From Mycolicibacterium sp. P9-64 (GTDB lineage: Bacteria > Actinomycetota > Actinomycetes > Mycobacteriales > Mycobacteriaceae), in NCBI RefSeq assembly GCF_008329605.1, contig NZ_NPKO01000013.1:1-64000 (forward strand): a stretch of DNA of 64,000 nucleotides, in the 5' to 3' direction. The notes under the pieces are model-generated. The model did not search any database and was not told where the DNA came from. It worked only from the letters and a program-made list of their open reading frames with translations. Of this stretch, positions 53,620-62,303 are shown in pieces. Numbering within the stretch: the first letter of the stretch is position 1; each line of letters begins with the position of its first letter. Position numbers and translations under genes: made by a program.

Positions 53620-54576
53620 ATGGACGTCTACGACTCCCACGATCGAGCGCGCACCGTCCGCGTCGCGGCGTGCACCTTGCGAACCACGCTGGGCGATCCA
53701 GCGGCCAACGCGGATGCTGTGCTCGACGTCGCGCGCGAATGTCACGACGAACGCGCCGCAGTCGCGGTTTTCCCTGAACTAGCAATGACCGGTTACTCCC
53801 TCGATGACATCTTGATGCAAGACGCAGTCCTGGACGCCGTCGAAGACGAACTACACCGCATTGTTCAAGCCTCCATCGAGTTGATCCCAGTTGTGGTGGT
53901 CGGCGCCCCGCTGCGCCATCTGCACCGCATCTACAACGCCGCCGTCGTGATCCATCGCGGCCGCATACTGGGGGTCGTCCCGAAGTCCTATCTACCGACC
54001 TACCGCGAGTTCTACGAACTTCGTCAGATGGCCGCAGGCGACGACGTCTGCGGTGAAATCGGCTTGGGTCGCAGCAGAACCCGCGTACGAGCGCCGTTCG
54101 GTCCCGACCTGCTGTTCACGGCGTCCGACATGACCGGCTTGACGCTTCACGTCGAGATCTGTGAAGACATGTGGATCCCCATTCCGCCCAGCGCTCACGC
54201 CGCCCTGGCCGGCGCCACGGTGCTGACCAACCTCTCTGGAAGCCCCGTCACCATCGGTCGCGCCGAAGATCGAGGGCTGCTGGCTCGATCAGCGTCGCTG
54301 CGCTGCGCCGCCGCGTACATCTACGCGTCGGCGGGGCAGGGTGAATCGACAACCGACCTCTCGTGGGATGGCCAGACCATGATCTGGGAAAACGGCGTGT
54401 GTCTAGCCGAATCACAGCGCTTTTCAACCAAACCGACATATTGCATTGCCGACGTCGACCTCCGCCTTTTGTGCTCTACGAGGCGACAGACCGGCGTATT
54501 CGATGCGAATCGCAAACACCATCACCCCAGCCGAGCCGGGTTCCGCGAGATCGAGTTCCTCCTAGATCACCAATGA
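53620..54576 (+). CDS. Stand-alone NAD+ synthetase-type glutaminase (nitrilase) domain
   Basis: This 318-residue protein resembles the N-terminal glutaminase domain of glutamine-dependent NadE. The nitrilase triad is present: Glu in VFPELAMTGYSLDDI, Lys in VPKSYLPTYREFYE and Cys in VEICEDMWIP. The ammonia ligase domain (SGGxDS) that normally follows, giving about 680 residues in mycobacteria, is missing. The frame stops after FREIEFLLDHQ. It could release ammonia for another enzyme or hydrolyse a different amide. Second gene behind element 11. Confidence 0.85.
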   Translation: MDVYDSHDRARTVRVAACTLRTTLGDPAANADAVLDVARECHDERAAVAVFPELAMTGYSLDDILMQDAVLDAVEDELHRIVQASIELIPVVVVGAPLRHLHRIYNAAVVIHRGRILGVVPKSYLPTYREFYELRQMAAGDDVCGEIGLGRSRTRVRAPFGPDLLFTASDMTGLTLHVEICEDMWIPIPPSAHAALAGATVLTNLSGSPVTIGRAEDRGLLARSASLRCAAAYIYASAGQGESTTDLSWDGQTMIWENGVCLAESQRFSTKPTYCIADVDLRLLCSTRRQTGVFDANRKHHHPSRAGFREIEFLLDHQ

Positions 54577-54946
54577 GTGTCCGCTGTTAGGCACCGACAA
54601 GTAGCACATATCGTGCAGGAGACAACCGTCCAAAGCGGGCCTGTGCTGCTAGTCGAAAATAGCTGGCCGCAAACAATTTCAGCCAGGAGGAGCGGTGTTG
54701 GCTCATTTTCCCCGCTCGGCCGAGACCGCACACCGACACCAATCTTCGGCCCATCGCTGGAACGCCCGCACTCAGCTGGAGCCTTTCCAAGCTGCTTCGA
54801 GGAGCTCGAAAGCGGTTGGCAAAACGCGCATCCACAGTAATCTTCGGCACAAACAGATCTGCAAATTCCCTGCACCGCAACCAACTACGTCGACGTTGCG
54901 GCTTGGACTGAATCTCACTGTCGAACGGGATCCTCGGCTGCCGTGG
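54577..54946. other. No gene recognised
   Basis: Convergent intergenic region between the nitrilase and UsfY-like genes. A frame at 54577-54840 has no domain or ribosome-binding site. No clear hairpin. Confidence 0.45.
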
Positions 54947-55258
54947 TTAGCGAGTGCGCGGGCGCGTCCGACTACCTGGGTGCGCGGCGTCCCACTCCGC
55001 CTCGATGCGGGTCACGCGGCGATTCTCCACGACGAACCACAGGGCTCCGGCGACCGCGCCGAGAACGGCGATGAGCACCGTGGTGGACAGCCATTCGTAA
55101 TGTCGATAGGCAGCAGCTACCGCCGTGCCGATCAACGCGAACGTCGCTACGGCCAGAAGGATCAATCCCGGCCAGAAGAAGTTGTCCTTCAACACGATGC
55201 CAGCGTGCGGTTGCGTGGTCCGAGAGTGATCCGTCGGATCGTCATGTGTGTCTCCCAT
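54947..55258 (-). CDS. UsfY-like membrane protein
   Basis: This 103-residue protein reads GDTHDDPTDHSRTTQPHAG, then two membrane segments (NFFWPGLILLAVATFALIGTAVAAA; STTVLIAVLGAVAGALWFVVE) and a basic tail VENRRVTRIEAEWDAAHPG. The MGDT..DP.DH.RTT.P.AG start and the overall layout resemble mycobacterial UsfY, encoded next to rsbW-sigF (from memory). Function unknown. I chose the ATG of MGDTHDDP. It lies downstream of the ECF sigma and holin-like genes, probably in the element-12 unit. Confidence 0.75.
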   Translation of the reverse strand: MGDTHDDPTDHSRTTQPHAGIVLKDNFFWPGLILLAVATFALIGTAVAAAYRHYEWLSTTVLIAVLGAVAGALWFVVENRRVTRIEAEWDAAHPGSRTRPRTR

Positions 55259-55368
55259 CACCGCTCCCTCCGTCGTCGGGCAAAATAGCAAGATTCAAAC
55301 CACTACGCGGACCCGGGCGAGATGATCCGGACCGTCGCCATCCACCCGTGCGTCGCGGTGTGTATTGG

Positions 55369-55749
55369 TCAGGTCGAGCCGGCCCCGTCGCGGATGAGCA
55401 ACTCGGGCAGCGTAATCGCCCCGATCGTTGTCACCAGCCACATCACAACCGTCGTGGCCAGCCAGGATTCCATGCCATCAATAGTGAGTCCGCGCGTCAC
55501 AATCGACGCAAGGATCAATGCGATGACCGTCAATGCCAAGCCGGTGCCCCCAAGGAGCAGCGACGCATAATGATGGGGCAACTTCAAGATCGAGAAGGAC
55601 AGGATCGCCTGCGTTACCGCGAACACCACTACGGCGACGATGAAGCCCGGTACCGACAACGAAACTCCGGGTACGATCCACGCCGCTACCAGGAGTCCGG
55701 TCGCCCACGATGCCAGAAGCAAAACTGTCCGCAGCAGGATTTGCCTCAT
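55369..55749 (-). CDS. Phage-holin-4-like small membrane protein
   Basis: This 126-residue protein has four membrane helices: TVLLLASWATGLLVAAWIVPGV, GFIVAVVVFAVTQAILSFSI, LLLGGTGLALTVIALILASI and TTVVMWLVTTIGAITLPELLI. The layout with WIVPGV and a short loop LKLPHHY fits the Phage_holin_4_2/DUF-type membrane proteins common in actinobacteria. It overlaps the ECF sigma gene by ATGA, so the two are coupled. No anti-sigma motif is present, although a membrane protein here could still sequester the sigma factor. Confidence 0.7.
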   Translation of the reverse strand: MRQILLRTVLLLASWATGLLVAAWIVPGVSLSVPGFIVAVVVFAVTQAILSFSILKLPHHYASLLLGGTGLALTVIALILASIVTRGLTIDGMESWLATTVVMWLVTTIGAITLPELLIRDGAGST

Positions 55750-56459
55750 GGGAATAGCCGTAGGTCGCCGAGCTCTGCCTGGACGGAGAACAACGATGAT
55801 GAGGGCAGAACCCACCGCCACGAGGATGAACCGGCTTCGGCACCGCGACCGCGTAGTCGCCGTCGTACTGGTACTGATGTTCGTTCGTGCGTGGTGAGCA
55901 ACACGGCCCGTAATCCTTGGCGCCCGCGGTGCAGATGTGACATGACGGTGCCCTCGTAGCGCGCCAGGCTCTCGGCGCTCTCTCTGCACCGGAGTTCTGC
56001 GATATCGCGATCGTAAACAGTCGGCCGGAACTGCACTGGCAATGTCATCAACGCGTCCGCCAGTTCGATGTCGGGCAACGCGTCCGGTGCGTCGAGTAGG
56101 GATGTTCGTGGCGAGTCCGGGGATTGTCGACCTTGGGCGGCTAGTTGTCGGTCGACGAGGTACTCGCTTGGCCGGTGATGCGCACGGAGGAGGTACTTGA
56201 TGTAGGTGTTGGTCATGATGCGAAACAGCCACGCCCGAAGGTTCGTTCCCTCGGAAAAGGTGTTGAAGCCGGTGTAAGCCCTCAGCATCGTCTCCTGCAC
56301 GAGATCTTCGGCGTCGACGGTGTTGCAGGTCAGTCGGCGGGCGCGGTCGTTGAGTTGGTTCAGATAGGGGAGCGCGTCGTTGACGAACCGCGCGGTCAGC
56401 TCCGGGTCGCGCGAAGCCAGCGGCGAGTCGTTGCCTGCTAGGCGGTCAACCGGTGTCAT
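55746..56459 (-). CDS. ECF sigma factor, SigE/SigH-related, with diverged region 4
   Basis: This 237-residue protein has region 2 intact: ARRLTCNTVDAEDLVQETMLRAYTGFN, EGTNLRAWLFRIMTNTYIKYLL. Region 4 is recognisable but altered: TLPVQFRPTVYDRDIAELRCRESAESLARYEGTVMSHLHRGRQGL. Ser stands where Ile is usual in the helix-turn-helix. A ~45-residue Arg/Ser-rich tail follows. I chose the ATG of MTPVDRLAG after AGGATG; the upstream ATG lies inside element 12. No zinc anti-sigma gene is adjacent. Element 12 directly precedes it, as element 3 precedes the other ECF gene. Confidence 0.82.
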   Translation of the reverse strand: MTPVDRLAGNDSPLASRDPELTARFVNDALPYLNQLNDRARRLTCNTVDAEDLVQETMLRAYTGFNTFSEGTNLRAWLFRIMTNTYIKYLLRAHHRPSEYLVDRQLAAQGRQSPDSPRTSLLDAPDALPDIELADALMTLPVQFRPTVYDRDIAELRCRESAESLARYEGTVMSHLHRGRQGLRAVLLTTHERTSVPVRRRLRGRGAEAGSSSWRWVLPSSSLFSVQAELGDLRLFP

Positions 56460-56481
56460 GGGCACATCCTGGCCATGGTCA

Positions 56482-56523
56482 GGGTGAGTTGTCATCGTCC
56501 GGGTCGACGACTCACCCGGGTGA
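56482..56523 (-). promoter_or_regulatory. Island element 12 (minus strand)
   Basis: On the minus strand: TCACCCGGGTGA, 11-base spacer, GGACGA, TGACAAC, TCACCC. It ends 22 bases before the sigma gene start. It is the right-most copy and may mark the right edge of the island. Confidence 0.9.
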
Positions 56524-56573
56524 CTCTGCCGCAACGACTTCGGCTCCAACCGTCCCGAATTCCAGCATCCCGC

Positions 56574-57101
56574 TCAGCAGCCAACGTCGACGGGAGGCGC
56601 TGTGTATGACCGAATCGTTCCCCATGTACCGACCAATCGGTACGCCAAGAGACCAGTTTTCGCTTGTCGACCGTCTTCCGTCACGAGCCGTTTGAGGAGG
56701 ACCACTCGGGCCGACCCAGTATCCTGAACCGGGATCGGTGATTGCGGCGACCTTGAGGGCGCTCTGCGTCGGCCGGACTTCTTCAGCGTCAGCGCCACTC
56801 TGGCGTGTTCTTCACGTCGGGCACGTTCTCGTTCTGCTACGACGCGCTCGCCCTCTTCCTGAAGGCGTCGAGTGCCGTCTGGCGTGATGTGGACTGCCCA
56901 CGTCGTGCCGCTGCCGGAGACCCGACGGAAGCCCCGGTTGTGGAGCGCACGCGCCGAGACGCGATACGAGCTGCCTTCGTACACACCGTCTTTGCACCCG
57001 TCAGCGACCCGCCGCAGCAGATCGAATTGGGAGACGGTCAAGTGATTCGTACTTCGTCCCACTGCCACTCCCGTCGGCATAGCAGCTTTACGCTTCTTCA
57101 T
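56574..57101 (-). CDS. Hypothetical winged-helix-like protein with charged coiled region
   Basis: This 175-residue protein has a basic start (MKKRKAAM). A compact part LTVSQFDLLRRVADGCKDGVY, SYRVSARALHNRGFRRVSGSG, TWAVHITPDGTRRLQEEG follows, reading like a winged helix (LT..Q...L......G....S...L...G). A highly charged helix RVVAERERARREEHARVAL follows it, and the tail looks unstructured. It could be a small DNA-binding protein of mobile origin. The longer frame upstream of the ATG looks non-coding. Confidence 0.5.
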   Translation of the reverse strand: MKKRKAAMPTGVAVGRSTNHLTVSQFDLLRRVADGCKDGVYEGSSYRVSARALHNRGFRRVSGSGTTWAVHITPDGTRRLQEEGERVVAERERARREEHARVALTLKKSGRRRAPSRSPQSPIPVQDTGSARVVLLKRLVTEDGRQAKTGLLAYRLVGTWGTIRSYTAPPVDVGC

Positions 57102-57511
57102 CACCGCACGGGCACGCGCACCTGGAGCGGTAGTCGATCTAAATTCTCCACGCAACGGACGCGGACGCCGGAACGGTGGAATTGACCGCGCATGACGAGC
57201 CGGTCGCTCGGCCATGCCCTGTAGCCGTTGAGGTGAAGCCTGCGGCTGTCCCGCCGATCCTGAGGGAAGTCGCCAAGCCGACGGAAGGTGCGGCTATCGC
57301 TGCGCAATCCGGCGCCGGGGCCGATAGAACTAGGTGGCCGCGGGGCCGGGTGACACCGATAGAAACTACGAGCAGACGCCGTCAGCCCTTACGAAAGCGC
57401 CGCGACAGTGTGAATCGCCCCGGCGAGTCCGGAGACTTTGATGTGCCCTGGGTTGCGCGGAGTCGGTTTGCTTGACTTTTGGTCACGACGTCCGCAGAAG
57501 GAGCCGTGTCC
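57102..57511. other. No gene recognised
   Basis: Upstream region of the winged-helix-like gene and the lead-in to an IS3 remnant. Short frames only. Confidence 0.45.
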
Positions 57512-57682
57512 GTGCCCAAGCGTTACCCCGAAGAGTTCCGACGCAAGGTCCTCGATCTGGTGGCAGCCGGCCGCCCTGTCGCCCAGATCGCTGCCGATCT
57601 CAGTATCAGTGACCAGACGATCTACGGCTTGCGCCACAAGGAAATGCGCCAGGCGCAGTCCGTCGGGTTTGTCGATCGGTGA
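57512..57682 (+). pseudogene. Truncated IS3-family transposase orfA
   Basis: This 56-residue frame reads VPKRYPEEFRRKVLDLVAAGRPVAQIAADLSIS, the N-terminal helix-turn-helix of IS3-type OrfA (PEEFR..V..L...G....QIA.DL.IS). It ends soon after DQTIYGLRHKEMR. The usual leucine zipper, orfB with its DDE domain, and the terminal repeats are absent. GTG start with AAGGAG upstream. A relic of an insertion next to the catabolic cluster. Confidence 0.75.
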
Positions 57683-57739
57683 TACGGCGATGAGCAAAGA
57701 ACGCTGATGCTCCTACCGGCGAAGGTTGCCGAGCGTAGG

Positions 57740-58798
57740 TCAACGTGAGGCGTTGTGCAGGGTCGCCTCGGCGAGGCGTTCGGCTGCGACGCGGTAAGGA
57801 AGTTCGTCGGCCGTCGCCCGTTGCAGGACCTCGCGAGTTCGGTCGTAGATGGCGTCGACGCGGGCCAGTGCTGCATCGTGATCGAACGTGGCGGGTCGTG
57901 GTCGCTGGATCATCCAATCGTCGTAGACGATCCCGCCAGCGTTGGCAACGTAGTCCACGGCATAGACCCGGCCACGCGACTGCAGTCGGTCTGCGATGGC
58001 TTCCGATGCCATCACGTTGTTCGCCGCACCAGCCACGATGTTCGCGTGGATCCGGTTGACGTTGTGTTCGTTGACTGCGTCGCCCAACGCGCACGGAGCG
58101 ACGATGTCGACGTCGGACTCCAAGATGTCCTCTGGAGCGGCGACGCGCGCGCCGACCTCATCGGCGACGGCCCGTGCCCGCTCGTCGTCGATGTCGGCGA
58201 CAACGAGTCGCGCACCTTCGGCGGCCAGCAGCCGCGCGAGCTTGGCGCCGACCTGACCGAGGCCCTGGATCGCCACCGATCGGTCCGTGAGTTCGGGTGA
58301 TCCGAAGACGTGTTCAGCACAGGCGCGCATCGCTTGGCGCACTCCGCGCGCAGTCGTGTGGGACACGTCGCCTGGCCCGCCTGCCTCTTCGGGCAGCGAG
58401 ACCAACCATTGCGTGCTCTCGGCGAGGATCTCCATGTCGTGGCCGTTGGTGCCGACGTCCTCTCCGGCGCTGTACTCGCCGCCCAGCTCCTCGATGAACC
58501 GCCCGAAGCTACGTAGGAGCTCGTCGGACTTATGCGTCGACGGGTCGCCAATGATGACGGCCTTCGCCCCACCGACCGCGATTCCGGAGGCGGCGTACTT
58601 GTAGGTCATTGCTCGAGCCAGCCGCAACGCGTCCCGCATGGCCTCGCGCTCGTCGGCATAGGCCTTCATGCGCAGGCCGCCGGCGGCCGGCCCGAGGGTC
58701 GTCGAGTGAATTGCGATGACGCCGCGCAGGCCGGTCTCTGCATCTCGGCAAAGAACGATCTTCTTGGCACCGCACTCGTCCAGCAACTCAAAGCTCAT
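57740..58798 (-). CDS. Leucine/valine dehydrogenase-type amino acid dehydrogenase
   Basis: This 352-residue Glu/Leu/Phe/Val dehydrogenase has the substrate and catalytic lysine region AMTYKYAASGIAVGGAKAVIIGDP, GEDVGTNGHDMEILAESTQWL, the NAD motif VAIQGLGQVGAKLARLLA and GAANNVMASE. It deaminates a branched-chain or aromatic amino acid to the 2-keto acid in an NAD-dependent way. It is divergent from the ThDP enzyme gene, whose substrate could be the resulting keto acid. The length fits Leu/Val dehydrogenases. Confidence 0.92.
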   Translation of the reverse strand: MSFELLDECGAKKIVLCRDAETGLRGVIAIHSTTLGPAAGGLRMKAYADEREAMRDALRLARAMTYKYAASGIAVGGAKAVIIGDPSTHKSDELLRSFGRFIEELGGEYSAGEDVGTNGHDMEILAESTQWLVSLPEEAGGPGDVSHTTARGVRQAMRACAEHVFGSPELTDRSVAIQGLGQVGAKLARLLAAEGARLVVADIDDERARAVADEVGARVAAPEDILESDVDIVAPCALGDAVNEHNVNRIHANIVAGAANNVMASEAIADRLQSRGRVYAVDYVANAGGIVYDDWMIQRPRPATFDHDAALARVDAIYDRTREVLQRATADELPYRVAAERLAEATLHNASR

Positions 58799-58950
58799 GA
58801 AGCACTCGACATCGCGTCAAGCTGCAGCATGTGGCCCATCGGAATGCGCAATGACGGCTCGGGCATCGCATGCGGTTGGGAGTAGGTAACGGAAAGCGTC
58901 ATGGGCAAATACGCTAAATCGCTGATTGTCATCAGTCAAGGAAAAACAGA

Positions 58951-58980
58951 AAACAGTTAGCAGAAATCGATATGGTGTGT
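58951..58980 (+). promoter_or_regulatory. Promoter-like block shared with 63861-63900
   Basis: GTTAGCAG followed 7 bases later by TATGGTGTG lies in the AT-rich divergent region upstream of the ThDP enzyme gene. The same two blocks, 13 bases apart, precede the gene starting at 63960. TATGGT could be a -10 hexamer and the GTTAGCAG block an operator. Confidence 0.5.
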
Positions 58981-59024
58981 AGGGTTCACTCGCCGCCCAC
59001 CCACCTCTAATCAGGAGCCAAACG

Positions 59025-60665
59025 ATGTCGTCAGCCCACCCCGTCACCGCCCCACGTGTCGGTGGCCATCTCGTCGGCGAGGCACTTCGGGCCCTCGGTG
59101 TCCAAACGGTGTTCGGTGTCCCAGGTCAGCACGCGCTGGCGATAGTCGATGGCCTGCGGCTCGCCGGACTGGACTTCGTCGCGTCCCGCACTGAGGTGGG
59201 TGCCAGCTTCGCGGCCCATGCGTTCGCCACCGCTGCTCGCACGCCGGCGGCGCTTGTGGTGTCAACCGGGCCGGGTGCGCTGATGGCGCTCGCCGGCCTG
59301 CAGGAAGCCGACACGACCGGGACGCCGATCGTGTGCATCTGTAGTGAAATCCCACGCGCCGCGCTGTCACGCAACCACGGCTATGTGCACGAGCTGCGCG
59401 ACCAGATTGCTCATTTCCAGCCCGTCGTCCGCCGCGCCTTGCAAGTCAACGCGGCCGAGGTGATCCCCGACGTCCTCGCCGAGGCCTGGCGGATCGCAGC
59501 AACACCGCCGAGCGGACCGGTCTTCGTGCAGATCCCGGTCGATGTGCTAACCGAGCCGACCACCGCGCCTCCGATCACCTTGCTGACCGCGGTGCCCGAC
59601 CAGCGCCCGCCGCAGACCGGAGCGATCGACCGTGCGGCGACCCTGCTGGGTGCGGCCCGGGCGCCGCTCGTCTTGGCGGGCGGAGGCGTCCTGCGCTCCG
59701 GCGCCGAGCTCGAGCTGCGCCGCGTCGCCGAGCGGCTCGACGCGCCGGTGGTCGAGACTTACGCCGGCAAGGGCACACTTCCGATCGGACACCGCCTGTT
59801 AGTTGGTTCGGCCTGCGAGGACCCGGGCGTCCAAGACTTGATCGGGGCGGCCGACGTGGTGCTTGCAGTTGGGACGTCACTCTCGGAGGAGACCACCAAT
59901 CACTTCGCGACCAACTTCTCCGGTGCCGTCATCCAGGTCGAGCCCGACACGTCTCGCGTGGCGACGTGGCACCCGACGGTTCCGGTCGTCGCCGACGCAG
60001 TCCTAGCGCTCGAAGCGCTCATGGAGCGCCTGGGTGATGTCAATGTGGTCGGTGACGGGACCGACCGGGCCGCGCAGGCGCGCGATGCACTCGCGACGCG
60101 CTGGCGTGCGGAAGGGGCGGTCGCCGAGCGTTCGCTGCTGCGTTGCATCGAGGAGGTCCTGCCACCGGATGCCATCACCTGCTGGGACATGACGATCATG
60201 TCCTACTGGGCCACGATGGATTTCCGGGCCGCGTCGCCACGCAGCTTCCTCTATCCGCAGGGATCCGGCACCCTGGGTTACGGGTTTCCGGCGGCGATTG
60301 GCGCCAAAGCGGCCTGCCCCGGTCGGACGGTTCTCGCAGTGGCCGGCGATGGGGGAATCATGTACGGGCTGGCCGAGATCGCGCCCGCAATCCAACATCA
60401 ACTCGACGTGACGCTGCTGGTCATCGATGACGGTGGTTACGGCATCCTGCGAAGCTATCAGCGGGAGGCCTACGGCGTCACTTTCGCCACCGACCTGTAC
60501 CGCCCCGATTTCACGCAGGCGCTCGGCGGGCTGGGGATGGCCGTCGAGCGCGCAGACCTCGAGACGCTGCCCGACGCACTACGGCGCGCCTTGGCCATTT
60601 CGGGTCCCTCGGCCGTCGTCCTCGACTTCGAGCCGGCCATGTTCCTCGCCGCGCCGCCAACCTGA
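59025..60665 (+). CDS. Thiamine diphosphate-dependent enzyme (acetolactate synthase / decarboxylase family)
   Basis: This 546-residue protein has FGVPGQHALAIVDGL, the activating Glu in ASRTEVGASFAAHAF, STGPGALMALAGLQEA, LVLAGGGVLRSGAEL (middle domain), and GYGFPAAIGAKAACPG with AVAGDGGIMYGLAEI, the ThDP/Mg motif GDG...N where the last residue falls in IDDGGYGI. This family condenses or decarboxylates 2-keto acids. The exact reaction is not clear; it lacks the FAD-type markers of biosynthetic IlvB that I could recognise. It starts the plus-strand side of the catabolic cluster. Confidence 0.85.
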   Translation: MSSAHPVTAPRVGGHLVGEALRALGVQTVFGVPGQHALAIVDGLRLAGLDFVASRTEVGASFAAHAFATAARTPAALVVSTGPGALMALAGLQEADTTGTPIVCICSEIPRAALSRNHGYVHELRDQIAHFQPVVRRALQVNAAEVIPDVLAEAWRIAATPPSGPVFVQIPVDVLTEPTTAPPITLLTAVPDQRPPQTGAIDRAATLLGAARAPLVLAGGGVLRSGAELELRRVAERLDAPVVETYAGKGTLPIGHRLLVGSACEDPGVQDLIGAADVVLAVGTSLSEETTNHFATNFSGAVIQVEPDTSRVATWHPTVPVVADAVLALEALMERLGDVNVVGDGTDRAAQARDALATRWRAEGAVAERSLLRCIEEVLPPDAITCWDMTIMSYWATMDFRAASPRSFLYPQGSGTLGYGFPAAIGAKAACPGRTVLAVAGDGGIMYGLAEIAPAIQHQLDVTLLVIDDGGYGILRSYQREAYGVTFATDLYRPDFTQALGGLGMAVERADLETLPDALRRALAISGPSAVVLDFEPAMFLAAPPT

Positions 60666-60956
60666 AGGTGGCGCGATGAACGTCCCGCTCGCGGTCTGCA
60701 AGACCAATCCAAGCAGTCGAGGACCGCTCCCGGTACCTGCAGATCGCCCGCCACTGCATGCACCAGGTCTAAGCCGCAGTGCACGCCACCCGTGAGCTCC
60801 CGACGATCAAAGAGGCCCAACAACGCTGGGCCAGAACGGATTCTAGCCCGCCGCGACTTCGCGAGGCCTGCCCCGGTGCTCCTGGTCGACTTCAGTCCCA
60901 TCCGACCTTAGTCACACGGGCTGTCGACGAATATGTAGAGAAGAAGAGGTGACCGT
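60666..60956. other. Relic sequence between the ThDP and glyA genes
   Basis: A translated stretch (VEDRSRYLQIARHCMHQV, a stop, then AVHATRELPTIKEAQQRWA) in one frame looks like a piece of a former gene, which I cannot identify. The glyA ribosome-binding site AGAGGTG lies at its end. Confidence 0.4.
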
Positions 60957-62225
60957 ATGAACGTCCTGAATCAGCAACTGGTGGAATGCGATCCCGACGT
61001 TGCGGTACTCATGGACAAGGAACTGCAGCGCCAGCGCACCGGACTCGAGATGATCGCCTCGGAGAACCTCGCGCCGCTGGCGGTCATGCAAGCTCAAGGC
61101 TCAGTGCTGACCAACAAGTACGCCGAGGGATATCCGGGGCGCCGCTATTACGGCGGCTGCCAATACGTCGATGGTATCGAACAGTTGGCTATTGACCGCG
61201 TCAAGGCGCTCTTTGGTTCCGGGTATGCCAACGTCCAACCCCACTCGGGGGCAACCGCCAACGCCGCGGTGATGCATGCGCTGATCGAGCCCGGCGACAC
61301 CATTCTGGGGCTATCTCTTGCGCACGGTGGTCACCTCACTCACGGCACGCAGATCAACTTCTCAGGCAAGCTGTACACCGTTGCCGCCTACGGTGTTTCG
61401 GAGAAGAACTACCTCATCGACATGGACGAGGTCGCCGCCAAAGCGCGGGAGCACCGTCCGCAACTCATCATCGCGGGATGGTCGGCCTACCCGAGGCAGT
61501 TGGATTTCGCCCGGTTCCGCGAGATCGCCGACGAGGTAGAGGCATATCTCATGGTCGACATGGCCCATTTTGCCGGTCTGGTCGCCACGGGACTGCATCC
61601 CTCACCGGTTCCGCACGCGCACGTGGTCACCTCCACGACGCACAAGACACTCGGCGGACCCCGCGGCGGCATCATCTTGACCAACGACGCCGACATCGCC
61701 AGGAAGATCAACTCGGCGGTCTTTCCCGGCCAGCAGGGCGGCCCGTTGGAGCACGTGATCGCCGGCAAGGCAACAGCTTTCAAGATCGCCGCTGAACCCG
61801 AGTTCGTCGAACGCCAGCAACGCTGCATCGAAGGGGCCAGGATCATCGCCGAGCGCCTCTGCCGCGCCGACGCCAAAGAGGCCGGCATCTCCATCATTAC
61901 CGGCGGCACCGACGTCCACTTGGTCATGGTCGACCTGCGGGACGCTGCCATCGACGGACAGCAAGCCGAAGATCGACTCGGCGCCATCGGAATTACAGTG
62001 AACCGCAACGCGGTGCCCTTCGACCCACGGCCACCGATGGTGACTTCTGGCCTGCGCATCGGGACCCCGGCATTGGCGGCCCGTGGGTTCGACGCTGCCG
62101 ACTTTGGTGTCGTTGCCGACCTGATCGCGCTGGCGCTGACCGCCGAAGACGGTACCAGCGCCACCGAACTTGCTGCTCGGGTGCGCGCGTTGGCCGACGC
62201 GTACCCGCTGTACCCAGGGCTGTAA
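60957..62225 (+). CDS. glyA: Serine hydroxymethyltransferase
   Basis: This 422-residue, full-length protein has RQRTGLEMIASENLAPLAVMQAQGS, LTNKYAEGYPGRRYYGGCQYVD, VQPHSGATANAAVM, VDMAHFAGLVATG and the PLP lysine in VVTSTTHKTLGGPRGGIIL. It interconverts serine and glycine with tetrahydrofolate. It lies within an amino-acid catabolic cluster, so it may be a second copy that handles glycine, serine or hydroxymethyl-branched amino acids (inference). AGAGGTGACC precedes the ATG. Confidence 0.94.
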   Translation: MNVLNQQLVECDPDVAVLMDKELQRQRTGLEMIASENLAPLAVMQAQGSVLTNKYAEGYPGRRYYGGCQYVDGIEQLAIDRVKALFGSGYANVQPHSGATANAAVMHALIEPGDTILGLSLAHGGHLTHGTQINFSGKLYTVAAYGVSEKNYLIDMDEVAAKAREHRPQLIIAGWSAYPRQLDFARFREIADEVEAYLMVDMAHFAGLVATGLHPSPVPHAHVVTSTTHKTLGGPRGGIILTNDADIARKINSAVFPGQQGGPLEHVIAGKATAFKIAAEPEFVERQQRCIEGARIIAERLCRADAKEAGISIITGGTDVHLVMVDLRDAAIDGQQAEDRLGAIGITVNRNAVPFDPRPPMVTSGLRIGTPALAARGFDAADFGVVADLIALALTAEDGTSATELAARVRALADAYPLYPGL

Positions 62226-62303
62226 TCCTTCGGTACAGCGGATACGCACTGGCTATCAACGACTCTCGTCTGTGGCGTCGTCGTGGAGACGTGGCCGGCT
62301 TTC

